From assembly GCF_009765905.1 (NCBI RefSeq), contig NZ_LMUO01000019.1, positions 313,895-377,894 of the forward strand: 64,000 nt of DNA. Direction: 5' to 3'. The position numbers and the translations under genes are program-made. The notes below the pieces were generated by a model that worked only from the letters and a program-made list of their open reading frames with translations, was not told the DNA's origin and ran no database searches. Positions 27,063 to 35,525 of this stretch are shown here, in pieces (the stretch's first letter is position 1; each line of letters starts with the position of its first letter). The DNA is from Mucilaginibacter sp. L196. GTDB lineage: Bacteria > Bacteroidota > Bacteroidia > Sphingobacteriales > Sphingobacteriaceae.

Positions 27063-28841
27063 TTAATTATTCTGTAGTTCATTCTGCATTACACCCCATC
27101 TATGAATAATAGATTTTAGCCTGTCAATTGTAAAAGGTTTACTTAAAAAATCTTTCATTCCTGCTTCACGGCATTCCGCTTCATTTTCACTTAATACATT
27201 GGCCGTCATGGCAATAATTGGAGGGGTGCTGTCGCCATATTTCTCAATAATAAGTTTAGTTGCTTGTAAGCCATCCATTACAGGCATTTGTATGTCCATA
27301 AATATCATGTCGTAATTTTTTTCAGCAACCATATCTAATGCTATTTGTCCGTTGTCAGCAAAATCAATCTTATAGCCTATTTTTTCAAATATCCTGCCTG
27401 CTACTAGTTGATTCATTTTGTTGTCTTCTACCAGTAAAATGGTTAAAGGTTTTTTAACAAAATCTGCTTTTTCATAATAAACAGGTACATCTTTCGTAAC
27501 ACTCTCGGCAATGGGAAGCGGCAAACTAAAGCTAAATACCGATCCTTCCGACTCCTTGCTTTCTACCCAAAGTTTGCCACCCATCATTTCCACTATTTTT
27601 TTACAGATAGATAAACCCAGCCCCGTACCGCCGTATTTGCGTAAAGCCGTACTGTTAACCTGTGTAAATGGTTTAAATAATTGAGTGATAGCCTCTTCGC
27701 TAATACCTATACCGCTATCGCTTATCTGAAATTTAACTTCTTGCAAATCAAGGCGGTTTCGGGTAACTATAACTTTTAACTCTACAAATCCTTTATCCGT
27801 AAATTTTATGGCATTACCTATCAGGTTTACTAAAATTTGCTGTAAACGGCTTTCATCTATATTCACATAATCAGCCAATCGGTTATCAATGGCGTATTCC
27901 AGTATTAAATTTTTATTGGCTATTCCTGGTCTGCAAATGCCAATTACTGTTTTTATACATTCACGCATATCAACCGTTGCGGGTATAATTACCAGTCTGT
28001 CAGCCTCAATTTTTGATAGATCAAGTATATCACTGATAATATTGAGTAATAAGCTGCTGCTTGTATTTAAAGTTTGCAATAACTCCTGCTGCCCCGGTAA
28101 CAATTCCGAAGTTGATAGTAACTGCGCTGTGCCAATTATCCCATTTAATGGTGTCCGGATTTCATGGCTCATGTTTGCCAGGAAGTTTGATTTGGCAAAA
28201 GTGGCAGCCTCTGCCTGATCTTTAGCCGTTGATAATTCTACTTGTGATGATCGTAATTCTTCACGCTGTTTAACTAATAAGAATTTATCATTTTCATGAC
28301 TCTTCTTCAGTACGCTCAGCAACAGGCCAATTATCAAAATATCCATTACCGAGGATGTAATAATATCAGTCTCTTTTTTAGTAAGGGTGGAGGGTAGCGA
28401 AACTAAATGCGGGTTAAACTTTTCAGTAAAAAAACAACCCAAAAAAAGCGTGATTATCACACCAATAAAAAGAAGATGGTATTTACGCTGAAGCAGAATA
28501 ATGATCAATGAAATCAGGAAAATACCCTCCTGTGGAGTCGATCCTTCTACACCGCCGTTAAAAAACCAGCCGGGTATAAACAATATTATACCTACAGTAA
28601 CGTAAGCTAAAACAATGTTTTCCTGGTATCCAACATAACGGCTCCGGTAGTAAGCAAGGCAGGATAGTAGTCCTACTAATACAATGGTTATATCTAAATA
28701 AATGCTGTATCCTAATATGATATTGATAATAAAGAATAACAGCATATAAACGCTGATAATTAAAGCAACAGCGTTAAAAAGTTTATTTTCTAACGTAAGT
28801 TCCGGGTCATCATACCCTATTAAAAGCTTTAACTTATTCAT
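27063..28841 (-). CDS. Membrane hybrid sensor histidine kinase with receiver domain
   Basis: This 592-residue protein has six hydrophobic segments in residues 20-180 and no large extracytoplasmic domain. A short coiled coil leads to HisKA with His226 in SHEIRTPLNG. The HATPase domain has N343 in NAIKF and glycine boxes DSGIGI and GGTGLGL. A C-terminal receiver has Asp516 in MDIQMPVMDG. Phosphate would pass from His226 to Asp516, but no separate output protein or HPt domain is encoded next to it. The stimulus is unknown. It precedes trxA on the same strand by 45 bp. Confidence 0.92.
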   Translation of the reverse strand: MNKLKLLIGYDDPELTLENKLFNAVALIISVYMLLFFIINIILGYSIYLDITIVLVGLLSCLAYYRSRYVGYQENIVLAYVTVGIILFIPGWFFNGGVEGSTPQEGIFLISLIIILLQRKYHLLFIGVIITLFLGCFFTEKFNPHLVSLPSTLTKKETDIITSSVMDILIIGLLLSVLKKSHENDKFLLVKQREELRSSQVELSTAKDQAEAATFAKSNFLANMSHEIRTPLNGIIGTAQLLSTSELLPGQQELLQTLNTSSSLLLNIISDILDLSKIEADRLVIIPATVDMRECIKTVIGICRPGIANKNLILEYAIDNRLADYVNIDESRLQQILVNLIGNAIKFTDKGFVELKVIVTRNRLDLQEVKFQISDSGIGISEEAITQLFKPFTQVNSTALRKYGGTGLGLSICKKIVEMMGGKLWVESKESEGSVFSFSLPLPIAESVTKDVPVYYEKADFVKKPLTILLVEDNKMNQLVAGRIFEKIGYKIDFADNGQIALDMVAEKNYDMIFMDIQMPVMDGLQATKLIIEKYGDSTPPIIAMTANVLSENEAECREAGMKDFLSKPFTIDRLKSIIHRWGVMQNELQNN

Positions 28842-28942
28842 TAATTAACTAAGTAGGTTTTATCAGTTTTAGGTTTAGCAATGTAATTAATTATAAGCAA
28901 AATGCCTTAATTACAATCATTTATTCAATAATGGTCAGTTAT

Positions 28943-29167
28943 TTAAATAGTCGACATACTATTCATGTTGTAATCATTTGAAGACGGATTGTGCTGATTC
29001 CAGTCTTCCAGGTCTATCAATCCTGGTTGAGTATGGTAATGTCTATCGCTAATTGGGCATTTTACTACATAAGCGCCCTCGTTTATTAAGGCAATAATCG
29101 GGCGCGCACCACACTCCTTGCAACGCTTTACATAAATATTTTTTGGAATATTGACATAGCCCTTCAT
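28943..29167 (-). CDS. Small Lar-like zinc-binding protein
   Basis: This 74-residue protein is not assigned with certainty. It has Cys16 and Cys19 (KRCKECGARP), Cys37 (YVVKCP), His43/His45, and a late DLEDWNQ with Trp56-Asn57. The order C-x2-CG-x-x-P, V-x-C-P, then W-N resembles the Lar-type restriction alleviation zinc fold, in which the fourth ligand is usually Cys. Here the fourth Cys seems replaced by a histidine. It is a free-standing small gene between the hybrid kinase and the phosphodiesterase. Family membership is an inference from the motif order alone. Confidence 0.55.
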   Translation of the reverse strand: MKGYVNIPKNIYVKRCKECGARPIIALINEGAYVVKCPISDRHYHTQPGLIDLEDWNQHNPSSNDYNMNSMSTI

Positions 29168-29289
29168 AGCACCTATTACGAATATAGAATTGAATAAGTT
29201 GTCGTTAAATAATTAATTAACTATTAGGAAATATAAAAGCTATTAATTATCAAGCGATTAAAGGTATAATACTCGGAAATGAGAATTGT

Positions 29290-30252
29290 TTACAAGGCAA
29301 TAGCCTTACCCTGCTCGGGGAAGATGAGATTTAACTTAAGGTTATTTTCAGCCTGAAGCTGTGTTTTGAGCTTATTTATACTTAATTGTGGCGGTTTAAC
29401 GTGTGTAATAATGATGTTAAAACCCTTTAATTTGTCTTTTCCAGTTAATTCGGCCAAATTATTCATTTCATTCATTAACCAATGAGGGGTTAAATGGCCA
29501 AACAATGTCTTGTCTGGCTGTTCATCGGGGAATGATGTTTCAATCATTATAGCCTTTAATTTATTTGCTTTAATCAGCGGAGCAATAGCCACCCACAAAT
29601 TATGCAGGTTGCGGCTTTTCTCAATCTCATCAGGGCCGGTATCACCCAAATACAAAATATAGGCATCGTTACTTTTAACTAAAAAAGCAGTGCTTGTTAA
29701 ATTTGAGTGGCTTAACGGAAATGCCTGCACCGTCATCGCTGTATTGTTTATGGCGATGATGCTATCGGGAGTTAATACCAGGTAATGATATTTTTTAATT
29801 AGAGGAGCTTCACCCTCATCGGCAAAATTTGCCCAGCTTTCCCATGTAAAGTAATCAGTTTGGATAGTTTTTATACAACTGGCTAACGCGTAGATGTTCT
29901 TAGCCGTATCGTCTGGCGAATTGATAATTAGACCCGCTATATGATCTAAATGGGCATGAGAAATAAAATATCCTTTAATATATCGCCTTAGCACTTGTTC
30001 AGCGGGTATATTAAACACGCCGTTGCTTATGGCTTTCTCAATACCATAATGTAATGTGCCCGCATCAAGGCAGATGTAGTTATTAGTACCCGCTGCGGCT
30101 ACCATGTAGGCTGATAAATTACTCTCATCAATACCACCTTTTACCCCAAGTGGAACAATTTTGAACGATGCTGCGGATTTGATTTGTGCGTGAGCCGTAA
30201 TTGCAAATACAACTAAAAGCAGGGTGACAATAAGGGCGCGGTTGCGAAACAT
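29290..30252 (-). CDS. Exported class II 3',5'-cyclic-nucleotide phosphodiesterase-like metallohydrolase
   Basis: This 320-residue metallo-beta-lactamase-fold protein has a signal peptide (to about residue 23, AHAQ). It has the class II cyclic nucleotide phosphodiesterase signature: SHAHLDH at residues 98-104, then AGLIINSPDD. Later metal-site elements are LSHSN near residue 186 and YLGDTGPDE near residue 210. Known members hydrolyse cAMP. A periplasmic location would mean it acts on exported or environmental cyclic nucleotides rather than internal signalling pools. The gene is divergent from a small membrane protein gene 37 bp away. Confidence 0.85.
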   Translation of the reverse strand: MFRNRALIVTLLLVVFAITAHAQIKSAASFKIVPLGVKGGIDESNLSAYMVAAAGTNNYICLDAGTLHYGIEKAISNGVFNIPAEQVLRRYIKGYFISHAHLDHIAGLIINSPDDTAKNIYALASCIKTIQTDYFTWESWANFADEGEAPLIKKYHYLVLTPDSIIAINNTAMTVQAFPLSHSNLTSTAFLVKSNDAYILYLGDTGPDEIEKSRNLHNLWVAIAPLIKANKLKAIMIETSFPDEQPDKTLFGHLTPHWLMNEMNNLAELTGKDKLKGFNIIITHVKPPQLSINKLKTQLQAENNLKLNLIFPEQGKAIAL

Positions 30253-30289
30253 ATCTGGATAAATATTTTTTATTTAATTTAGGCCGATC

Positions 30290-30595
30290 ATGAAAATCAG
30301 TCAAATTGCGGCAAAAGCTGTTGTACGTGTATTCCTTTTGCTGTTGCTTATTTCTACCATTCCTTTTTTAGAGGGGAACAACCCAAAGTTACAAAACTTT
30401 CAGTTTGTTGTCCATCGAAAATGGACACTGGTATTCCCATCTATATTAATAGTGGGCTTTGTTACGCTATTGGTTTTGTGCACCATAAAAAAATACAAAC
30501 AGATTGACCTTAACTGGTTACTGGTTGTAAATACACTGGTATTACTAGCTTATTTTTTGACAATAGCTTTGGTGGTGTACAGGCAGATAAGTTAA
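30290..30595 (+). CDS. Small three-helix membrane protein of unknown function
   Basis: This 101-residue protein has three predicted hydrophobic segments (about residues 10-26, 46-64 and 75-96) and no recognised motif. It begins 37 bp from the divergent phosphodiesterase gene, so the two may share a control region. It ends 3 bp before the stop of the convergent AI-2E family gene. I do not recognise its family. Confidence 0.7.
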   Translation: MKISQIAAKAVVRVFLLLLLISTIPFLEGNNPKLQNFQFVVHRKWTLVFPSILIVGFVTLLVLCTIKKYKQIDLNWLLVVNTLVLLAYFLTIALVVYRQIS

Positions 30596-30598
30596 GAA

Positions 30599-31693
30599 TT
30601 ACTCAGTTTTCATATCTTTTTCTGCCGATTCCTTGTACTCGTAGCTGCCACCCATCAAAAATCCCCAAGGTTTAAGGGTCTCAACGCGGTCGAAGATGAT
30701 TTTGAAAATAGCGATGGTCGGGATTGATAAAAACATACCCGATAACCCCCATATCATCTCTCCAAAAACAATCCCTAAAAAAGTAATTAACGCGTTGAGG
30801 CGTACTTTTGAACCTACTATAGTCGGTAGTAACAGGTTTGAATCGATGGCGTGTATAGCCACAACACTTACGGCCACTTCTATGGCATCTTTAACAGATC
30901 CTGTTGCAAATGTGATGATAGAACTTAATAATAAGGCTGAGAAAATACCGAGGTAAGGTATAATATTAAACAGGCCTACAAGCAGCCCCAACAGTACCGC
31001 GTATTTTATGCCGATGATCCAGAAAATGGTACAAGCAACTGTGGCGACAATACCCATCTCCAATAATAAACCCAATATATACTGCCTTAAAATGCTTTGT
31101 ATATTTTCGGCAATATCCACCACAATTGATTTGTTGGTTTCATCAAATACCCATACAATAAAACGGAAAAGTAACCTGCGATAAAACAAGATAAAGAACG
31201 TGAATATCATCATGAATACGTAAAACAACATAAGTGATGATATTGCCCCGAAAGTAGTACCCAATACACTAGTGCCGGATTCAATGATCTTTTTGGTTGT
31301 ATTGTTTACGTAAGTCATTTGTTTGGCAGCGTTTATATGGAACGCATCCGATACCCAACTTTGCAAATTGATAACCGAATCAGAAACCTGACTTTTTAAT
31401 TGTGGCCAGTCATCAGCCAAATTTGATACCTGCGAACCAACCAGGTAGCCAATGCCAAAAACAAAACCGATAAGTAACAGGATAGATAGCAATGAAGATG
31501 CACTACGCGGCAAACGGCATTTTCTTTCGAAGAAATTAGATACAGGCAATAAAAGTATAGCAAACAAAAAGCCAAACATCAGCGGGTCAAGTACATCCTT
31601 AGCCTGGATTACCAGGTACCCCAACGCGATGAACCCTACAAGTACTAATGAAAGTTTTTCGTAAAAAGGATGGGTAGCTTTTTTTACTGCCAT
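30599..31693 (-). CDS. AI-2E family transporter (PerM/YdiK/TqsA superfamily)
   Basis: This 364-residue membrane protein has about seven hydrophobic segments in the layout of this superfamily: two N-terminal helices, a periplasmic loop around residues 90-150, then the conserved C-terminal block. That block contains NIIPYLGIFSALL near residue 243 and the downstream GxxxxLNALITFLGIVFGE and GLSGMFLSIPTIA segments. Members move varied solutes, such as AI-2 or Na+/H+; the name does not fix the substrate. It appears monocistronic. Confidence 0.88.
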   Translation of the reverse strand: MAVKKATHPFYEKLSLVLVGFIALGYLVIQAKDVLDPLMFGFLFAILLLPVSNFFERKCRLPRSASSLLSILLLIGFVFGIGYLVGSQVSNLADDWPQLKSQVSDSVINLQSWVSDAFHINAAKQMTYVNNTTKKIIESGTSVLGTTFGAISSLMLFYVFMMIFTFFILFYRRLLFRFIVWVFDETNKSIVVDIAENIQSILRQYILGLLLEMGIVATVACTIFWIIGIKYAVLLGLLVGLFNIIPYLGIFSALLLSSIITFATGSVKDAIEVAVSVVAIHAIDSNLLLPTIVGSKVRLNALITFLGIVFGEMIWGLSGMFLSIPTIAIFKIIFDRVETLKPWGFLMGGSYEYKESAEKDMKTE

Positions 31694-31790
31694 ATGTGTA
31701 AATTATTTTTAGGGTAACAGGGTTTGGTAGTATATGTTTTGAAGATACTACAATTACACGGCAAATGAATTTCCTTTGATTAGTTTTTTG

Positions 31791-32765
31791 TTATTTAGTT
31801 GTAAAAGCATCCATAATTTTCATCAAAGTAACCGCTTCTTCAATCGTGCATGGGTTAGTCCCTTCGCCTTTAAAGTAAGCTACTATTTTGGTGATCATAG
31901 GCTGCTGTATATGTTCTGGATGAACAAACTCAACGGTCTTTTCTTCGTCCCCGGTTTTCAAGGTGACAAAATTCCCAAAGAAAGGAAATGTTATTTTTCC
32001 TTTTGTGCCGATGATCTCGCAACTATCTATCGTTTCGCTTTCCGCCACATTAAAGCACCACGAACCATTAACTACTACCTTGTTTTTAAATAATATTTGT
32101 CCGCATACATGATCATCTGCAGGAGTTGCTTCCGATTGATTCAGTGAGAACCCATTATAAAGCTTAGGGTCGCCAAAAAAATATAGCATCAAATCCAGTT
32201 GGTGAGGAGCCAGGTCATGAAAATATCCACCGCCCGAGACATCGGGTTGTACACGCCAGTTAGTAGCTACATCAGCCACCAATTTTGGTTTGCGCGCTTG
32301 CCACATGCGTATTTGTACGGTACGTACATCCCCTATAACATCACTATTAAGCAAAGCCTTGACATGTAAAAACATAGGAACGGCCCTGCGGTAATGTGCC
32401 ACAGTAAGTTTTAAACCGCTTTTTTTAACAGCATCAGCCATTTGCTCTGCTTCGGCAGCATTACGGGTGACCGGCTTTTCTACATAAACATTAAAACCTT
32501 TATTTAATGCTGATACAGCATAATCCAAATGCGACGATGGGGGAGTAGCAATATACACAGCGTTTATACCGGCTTCTGCCATCATTTTATCAGCATCACT
32601 ATACCATTTTTCTACATGGTGCCTTTGAGCATAATCTTCGGCTTTTTCAGCATCTCGGCGCATAACGGCAACAAGTTTGCTGCCCGGCACTTTGTTAAAT
32701 GCTGGTCCGCTTTTTTTCTCAGTCACATCGCCGCAACCTATTATGCCCCAATTAATATCGCTCAT
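31791..32765 (-). CDS. Gfo/Idh/MocA family oxidoreductase
   Basis: This 324-residue protein has an N-terminal NAD(P)-binding Rossmann domain (WGIIGCGDVTEKKSGP), the family motif EKPV near residue 96, and a C-terminal dimerisation/substrate domain. GYFHDLAPHQLDLMLYFFG near residue 190 carries the probable catalytic His in the D-x-x-x-H arrangement. Such enzymes oxidise or reduce sugars, inositols and similar compounds; the substrate is not determinable here. It follows the aldo/keto reductase on the same strand, separated only by a family D repeat, and the two may form a small sugar-metabolism operon. Confidence 0.9.
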   Translation of the reverse strand: MSDINWGIIGCGDVTEKKSGPAFNKVPGSKLVAVMRRDAEKAEDYAQRHHVEKWYSDADKMMAEAGINAVYIATPPSSHLDYAVSALNKGFNVYVEKPVTRNAAEAEQMADAVKKSGLKLTVAHYRRAVPMFLHVKALLNSDVIGDVRTVQIRMWQARKPKLVADVATNWRVQPDVSGGGYFHDLAPHQLDLMLYFFGDPKLYNGFSLNQSEATPADDHVCGQILFKNKVVVNGSWCFNVAESETIDSCEIIGTKGKITFPFFGNFVTLKTGDEEKTVEFVHPEHIQQPMITKIVAYFKGEGTNPCTIEEAVTLMKIMDAFTTK

Positions 32766-32767
32766 TT

Positions 32768-32863
32768 AGCCCCCTCTAAATCTCCCCCGGTAGGGGAGAC
32801 TTTGTGTTTATTTAAAGTATTTGTTTTTATAGCCCTCCCTACCGGGGAGGGTTGGGTGGGGCC
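32768..32863. repeat. Dispersed repeat family D, copy 2
   Basis: The outer blocks agccccctctaaatctcccc and accggggagggttgggtggg match copy 1 at 7414-7492, while the central part differs. It fills the whole spacer between two minus-strand genes: the AKR stop codon (32863-32865) touches its right end and the Gfo/Idh start codon lies 2 bp from its left end. Confidence 0.85.
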
Positions 32864-33852
32864 TATTTCAATATCCCCTCAATCTTCTCCAATTCTTCTT
32901 TAGAGAAAACAATGTTATCCAAACATTTCAGCGAATCCGCTAATTGTTCAGGCTTACTCGCGCCAATCAATACGGATGTAACGCGCGGATCTTTCAATAT
33001 CCATGACAGTGCCATTTGCGCTAATGATTGTCCGCGTTGTTTAGCAAGTTCGTTCAATTGTTTAATTTCTTCCAAACGTTTAGGTGTGATCTGGCTGGTT
33101 TGCAGAAAGCCACTTGCTTTTGCAGCACGTGAATCTTCAGGGATACCATGCAGGTATTTATTAGTCAGCATGCCCTGTGCTAATGGTGAAAATGGTATAC
33201 AACCCACACCTTCAGCCTCCAAAACATCCAATAAACCACCTTCAACCCAACGCTCAAACATGGAGTATTTGGGTTGGTGGATGAGGCATGGCGTGCCTAA
33301 TTGCTTTAATATTTTTATAGCCTTATCAGCTTCTTCTGCCTGGTAGTTGGATATACCCACATACAAAGCCTTACCCTGGCGAACGATCAAATCCAAAGCA
33401 CCCATGGTTTCTTCAAGCGGGGTATTCGGATCTGGTCTGTGGTGATAAAAAATATCTACATAATCCAGTCCCATGCGTTTAAGGCTCTGATCTAAACTGG
33501 ATACCAAATATTTTTTTGATCCCCAGTCGCCATAAGGGCCTTCCCACATATTGTAACCTGCTTTACTGGATATGATGAGCTCATCACGATAAGCACTGAA
33601 ATCTTCCTTTAAAAGTTTTCCAAAATTTGTTTCAGCCGAACCCGGAGGCGGCCCATAATTGTTAGCCAAATCAAAATGGGTGATACCGCTATCAAAAGCT
33701 AAGTGCAAAATTTTGCGGTAATTTTCCATCACATCCACATGGCCAAAGTTGTGCCACAGACCCAGCGAAACCGCCGGTAATAGGATGCCGCTTTTACCGC
33801 AACGGCGGTATTGCATGTTTTTATATCTATCAGCAGAAGGTACGTATGTCAT
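32863..33852 (-). CDS. mgrA: Aldo/keto reductase, L-glyceraldehyde 3-phosphate reductase-like
   Basis: This 329-residue TIM-barrel protein is of the AKR14/YghZ type. FDLANNYGPPPGSAE near residue 59 supplies the catalytic Asp/Tyr, VDIFYHHRPDPNTPLEETM the His region, and VLIGASKPEQL near residue 300 the NADPH-binding loop. YghZ-like enzymes reduce L-glyceraldehyde 3-phosphate and methylglyoxal with NADPH, a detoxification role. The gene is probably the first of a two-gene unit with the Gfo/Idh/MocA oxidoreductase. The symbol rests on overall similarity only. Confidence 0.85.
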   Translation of the reverse strand: MTYVPSADRYKNMQYRRCGKSGILLPAVSLGLWHNFGHVDVMENYRKILHLAFDSGITHFDLANNYGPPPGSAETNFGKLLKEDFSAYRDELIISSKAGYNMWEGPYGDWGSKKYLVSSLDQSLKRMGLDYVDIFYHHRPDPNTPLEETMGALDLIVRQGKALYVGISNYQAEEADKAIKILKQLGTPCLIHQPKYSMFERWVEGGLLDVLEAEGVGCIPFSPLAQGMLTNKYLHGIPEDSRAAKASGFLQTSQITPKRLEEIKQLNELAKQRGQSLAQMALSWILKDPRVTSVLIGASKPEQLADSLKCLDNIVFSKEELEKIEGILK

Positions 33853-33900
33853 CTTTTTAAAATAGGTGTTAATTGAGGTAAAAATAGAACTTTTTCTGTC

Positions 33901-33988
33901 GGAATCAGGATTTTAAGAATTAAGAAATTTTTAGAATGATAAGCTATTTCTGTAAATTCAAAAATCCTGTAATTCCGGTTCAGACAAA
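33901..33988. repeat. Imperfect inverted repeat, family E copy 1
   Basis: The left arm ggaatcaggattttaagaat pairs imperfectly with aattcaaaaatcctgtaatt (from 33955). It ends with ccggttcagacaaa. The aaatcctg...ggttcagacaa block recurs at 35508-35525. Confidence 0.55.
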
Positions 33989-34061
33989 CTGTAACATTTC
34001 AAAAGTCATCGTATCTAACCCGGCATAAAAAATATAAATACTTATCTGCCTAAAGCTAAAT

Positions 34062-34538
34062 ATGGATTTTGAACAAATATATAACCAATACTCGCCCCAG
34101 ATATTTAGGGTGTGCATGGGCTATGTAAATGATTATGAGCAGGCAAAGGATTTAACGCAAGAAACATTCATCTCGGTATGGCGAAATCTATCAACGTTCA
34201 GGAATCAATCCAAAATTAGTACCTGGATATTCCGCATCGCTACCAATAATTGCCTAAGGGCTTTAGAAAAGAATAGCCGCATAACTAAAGTAGAGCTACC
34301 TTTTCACTTACCCGATGTGCCGGAAGAAACGCAGGAAGATAAACTAACCTTCTTGTACAACTGCATTGCCGAATTGGAAGAGATCGACAGAATTATCATT
34401 TCTTTAGTATTGGAGGATTTGCCGCAGGCGGAGATTGCCGCTATTGTGGGTTTAAGCCATGGTAATATCAGGATAAAGGTTCACCGCATAAAAGATAAAC
34501 TGGCCACTAAATTTAAGGATCATGGACAATTTGAATGA
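34062..34538 (+). CDS. ECF-type RNA polymerase sigma factor
   Basis: This 158-residue protein has sigma region 2 (YVNDYEQAKDLTQETFISVW, about residues 21-40, and STWIFRIATNNCLR) and sigma region 4 (LPQAEIAAIVGLSHGNIRIKVHRIK near the C-terminus). It starts a three-gene overlapping operon with two membrane proteins, the first of which probably restrains it. Its target promoter is not evident. Confidence 0.92.
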   Translation: MDFEQIYNQYSPQIFRVCMGYVNDYEQAKDLTQETFISVWRNLSTFRNQSKISTWIFRIATNNCLRALEKNSRITKVELPFHLPDVPEETQEDKLTFLYNCIAELEEIDRIIISLVLEDLPQAEIAAIVGLSHGNIRIKVHRIKDKLATKFKDHGQFE

Positions 34539-35118
34539 TTTAAAAGCGATATGGCTAACCGCGAAAACCGATAGTCTGCCAGATTCGCACGAAATGGTAC
34601 ACATCATCAGAAAATTCCGTAACAAAAAATTACTGAAGATAGTTGCGCTGGTGATTACAATGATTTTGCTAATAGGAATAATGATATGGGTGATTTTTGT
34701 TTATAAATCAACCATGTTAAGCACTCGCTTTGGCGAAGCATTTATCATCATCTCCGGAATCATATTTGTGTCAACCAATCTAAATTCGTTGCTGAGGTTT
34801 TATAAACTCAGGGTATGTAGCAACAAGGAATTCCTGCAGTTTTTGGAGCAAACACGTTTAAGGCAACAGTTTTATTATCGGCGTACGCAGGTGGTGGCTA
34901 TGGCTTTTTGTGCTACTGGCTTACTGGCATATTTGTACGAAGGTGCTTATAAAAACACCATGTTATTCATTGGCGCGTATACAGGAACAGTTCTATATCT
35001 TTTAGTATTATGGTTTGTAGTGAGGCCGCGGGTATTTAAAAAAGAAGAGAAAAAAATAAACGCACAAATAGAAAAACTGGAATCTATATCAAAACAAATA
35101 AATAACGATGAAATTTAA
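34522..35118 (+). CDS. Membrane protein in ECF sigma operon, possible anti-sigma factor
   Basis: This 198-residue protein has a soluble N-terminus of about 35 residues followed by four hydrophobic segments (about 38-58, 66-84, 118-137 and 142-160) and a charged C-terminal tail. It overlaps the sigma gene by 17 bp in another frame, which implies translational coupling and fixed stoichiometry. No zinc-binding anti-sigma motif is visible. The short cytoplasmic N-terminus before the first helix is the natural candidate for sigma binding. The role is inferred from position only. Confidence 0.75.
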   Translation: MDNLNDLKAIWLTAKTDSLPDSHEMVHIIRKFRNKKLLKIVALVITMILLIGIMIWVIFVYKSTMLSTRFGEAFIIISGIIFVSTNLNSLLRFYKLRVCSNKEFLQFLEQTRLRQQFYYRRTQVVAMAFCATGLLAYLYEGAYKNTMLFIGAYTGTVLYLLVLWFVVRPRVFKKEEKKINAQIEKLESISKQINNDEI

Positions 35119-35308
35119 AAAATACCCATTACAAATAAGACTATTAATATGCATTGGATTGTTAATGGTTACCACCCCTACATTAATCAATGATTGGTTC
35201 CCCTTACCTCATTTTGTTCGAGGTGCATTAGTTGGTGTCGGTTTGGGTTTAGAAATAAGCGGCTTGATTAAAATAAATAGATTAAGAAAGACCGGCGCGT
35301 CCTGCTAA
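35108..35308 (+). CDS. Small membrane protein, third gene of ECF sigma operon
   Basis: This 66-residue protein has two hydrophobic segments (about residues 10-24 and 36-53, with a glycine-rich GALVGVGLGLEISGL). It overlaps the preceding gene by 11 bp, which supports it being translated. No family is recognised. Confidence 0.6.
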   Translation: MKFKKYPLQIRLLICIGLLMVTTPTLINDWFPLPHFVRGALVGVGLGLEISGLIKINRLRKTGASC

Positions 35309-35327
35309 GTATCTGTATAAAATAAAG

Positions 35328-35442
35328 CGTCATTGCTGTAAGGAACGAAGCAATTTCTACACAGGCAAGGCGATTAGAAAAGCATTGAACCGGCAGAGCC
35401 GCTCTGTAAGGTATAGAGATTGCTTCGTACCTCGCAATGACG
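35328..35442. repeat. Dispersed inverted repeat family A, copy 4
   Basis: The right arm, tagagattgcttcgtacctc and following (35414-35442), is identical to that of copy 3. The left arm (35328-35359) is degraded, with a short insertion in cattgctgtaaggaacgaag. The arms enclose a 54-nt centre. Confidence 0.85.
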
Positions 35443-35489
35443 ATAGTTTTATCATTTTTAAACAGCTTCTAAAAAAAATCAGATCCTGA

Positions 35490-35525
35490 AAATCTGCTAA
35501 ATCTGTTAAATCCTGGTTCAGACAA
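35490..35525. repeat. Family E repeat copy 2, overlapping the folC stop
   Basis: It contains aaatctgttaaatcctggtt followed by cagacaa, matching the right end of the 33901-33988 element. The folC TGA stop (35518-35520) is formed by the ttca within it. Confidence 0.5.
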
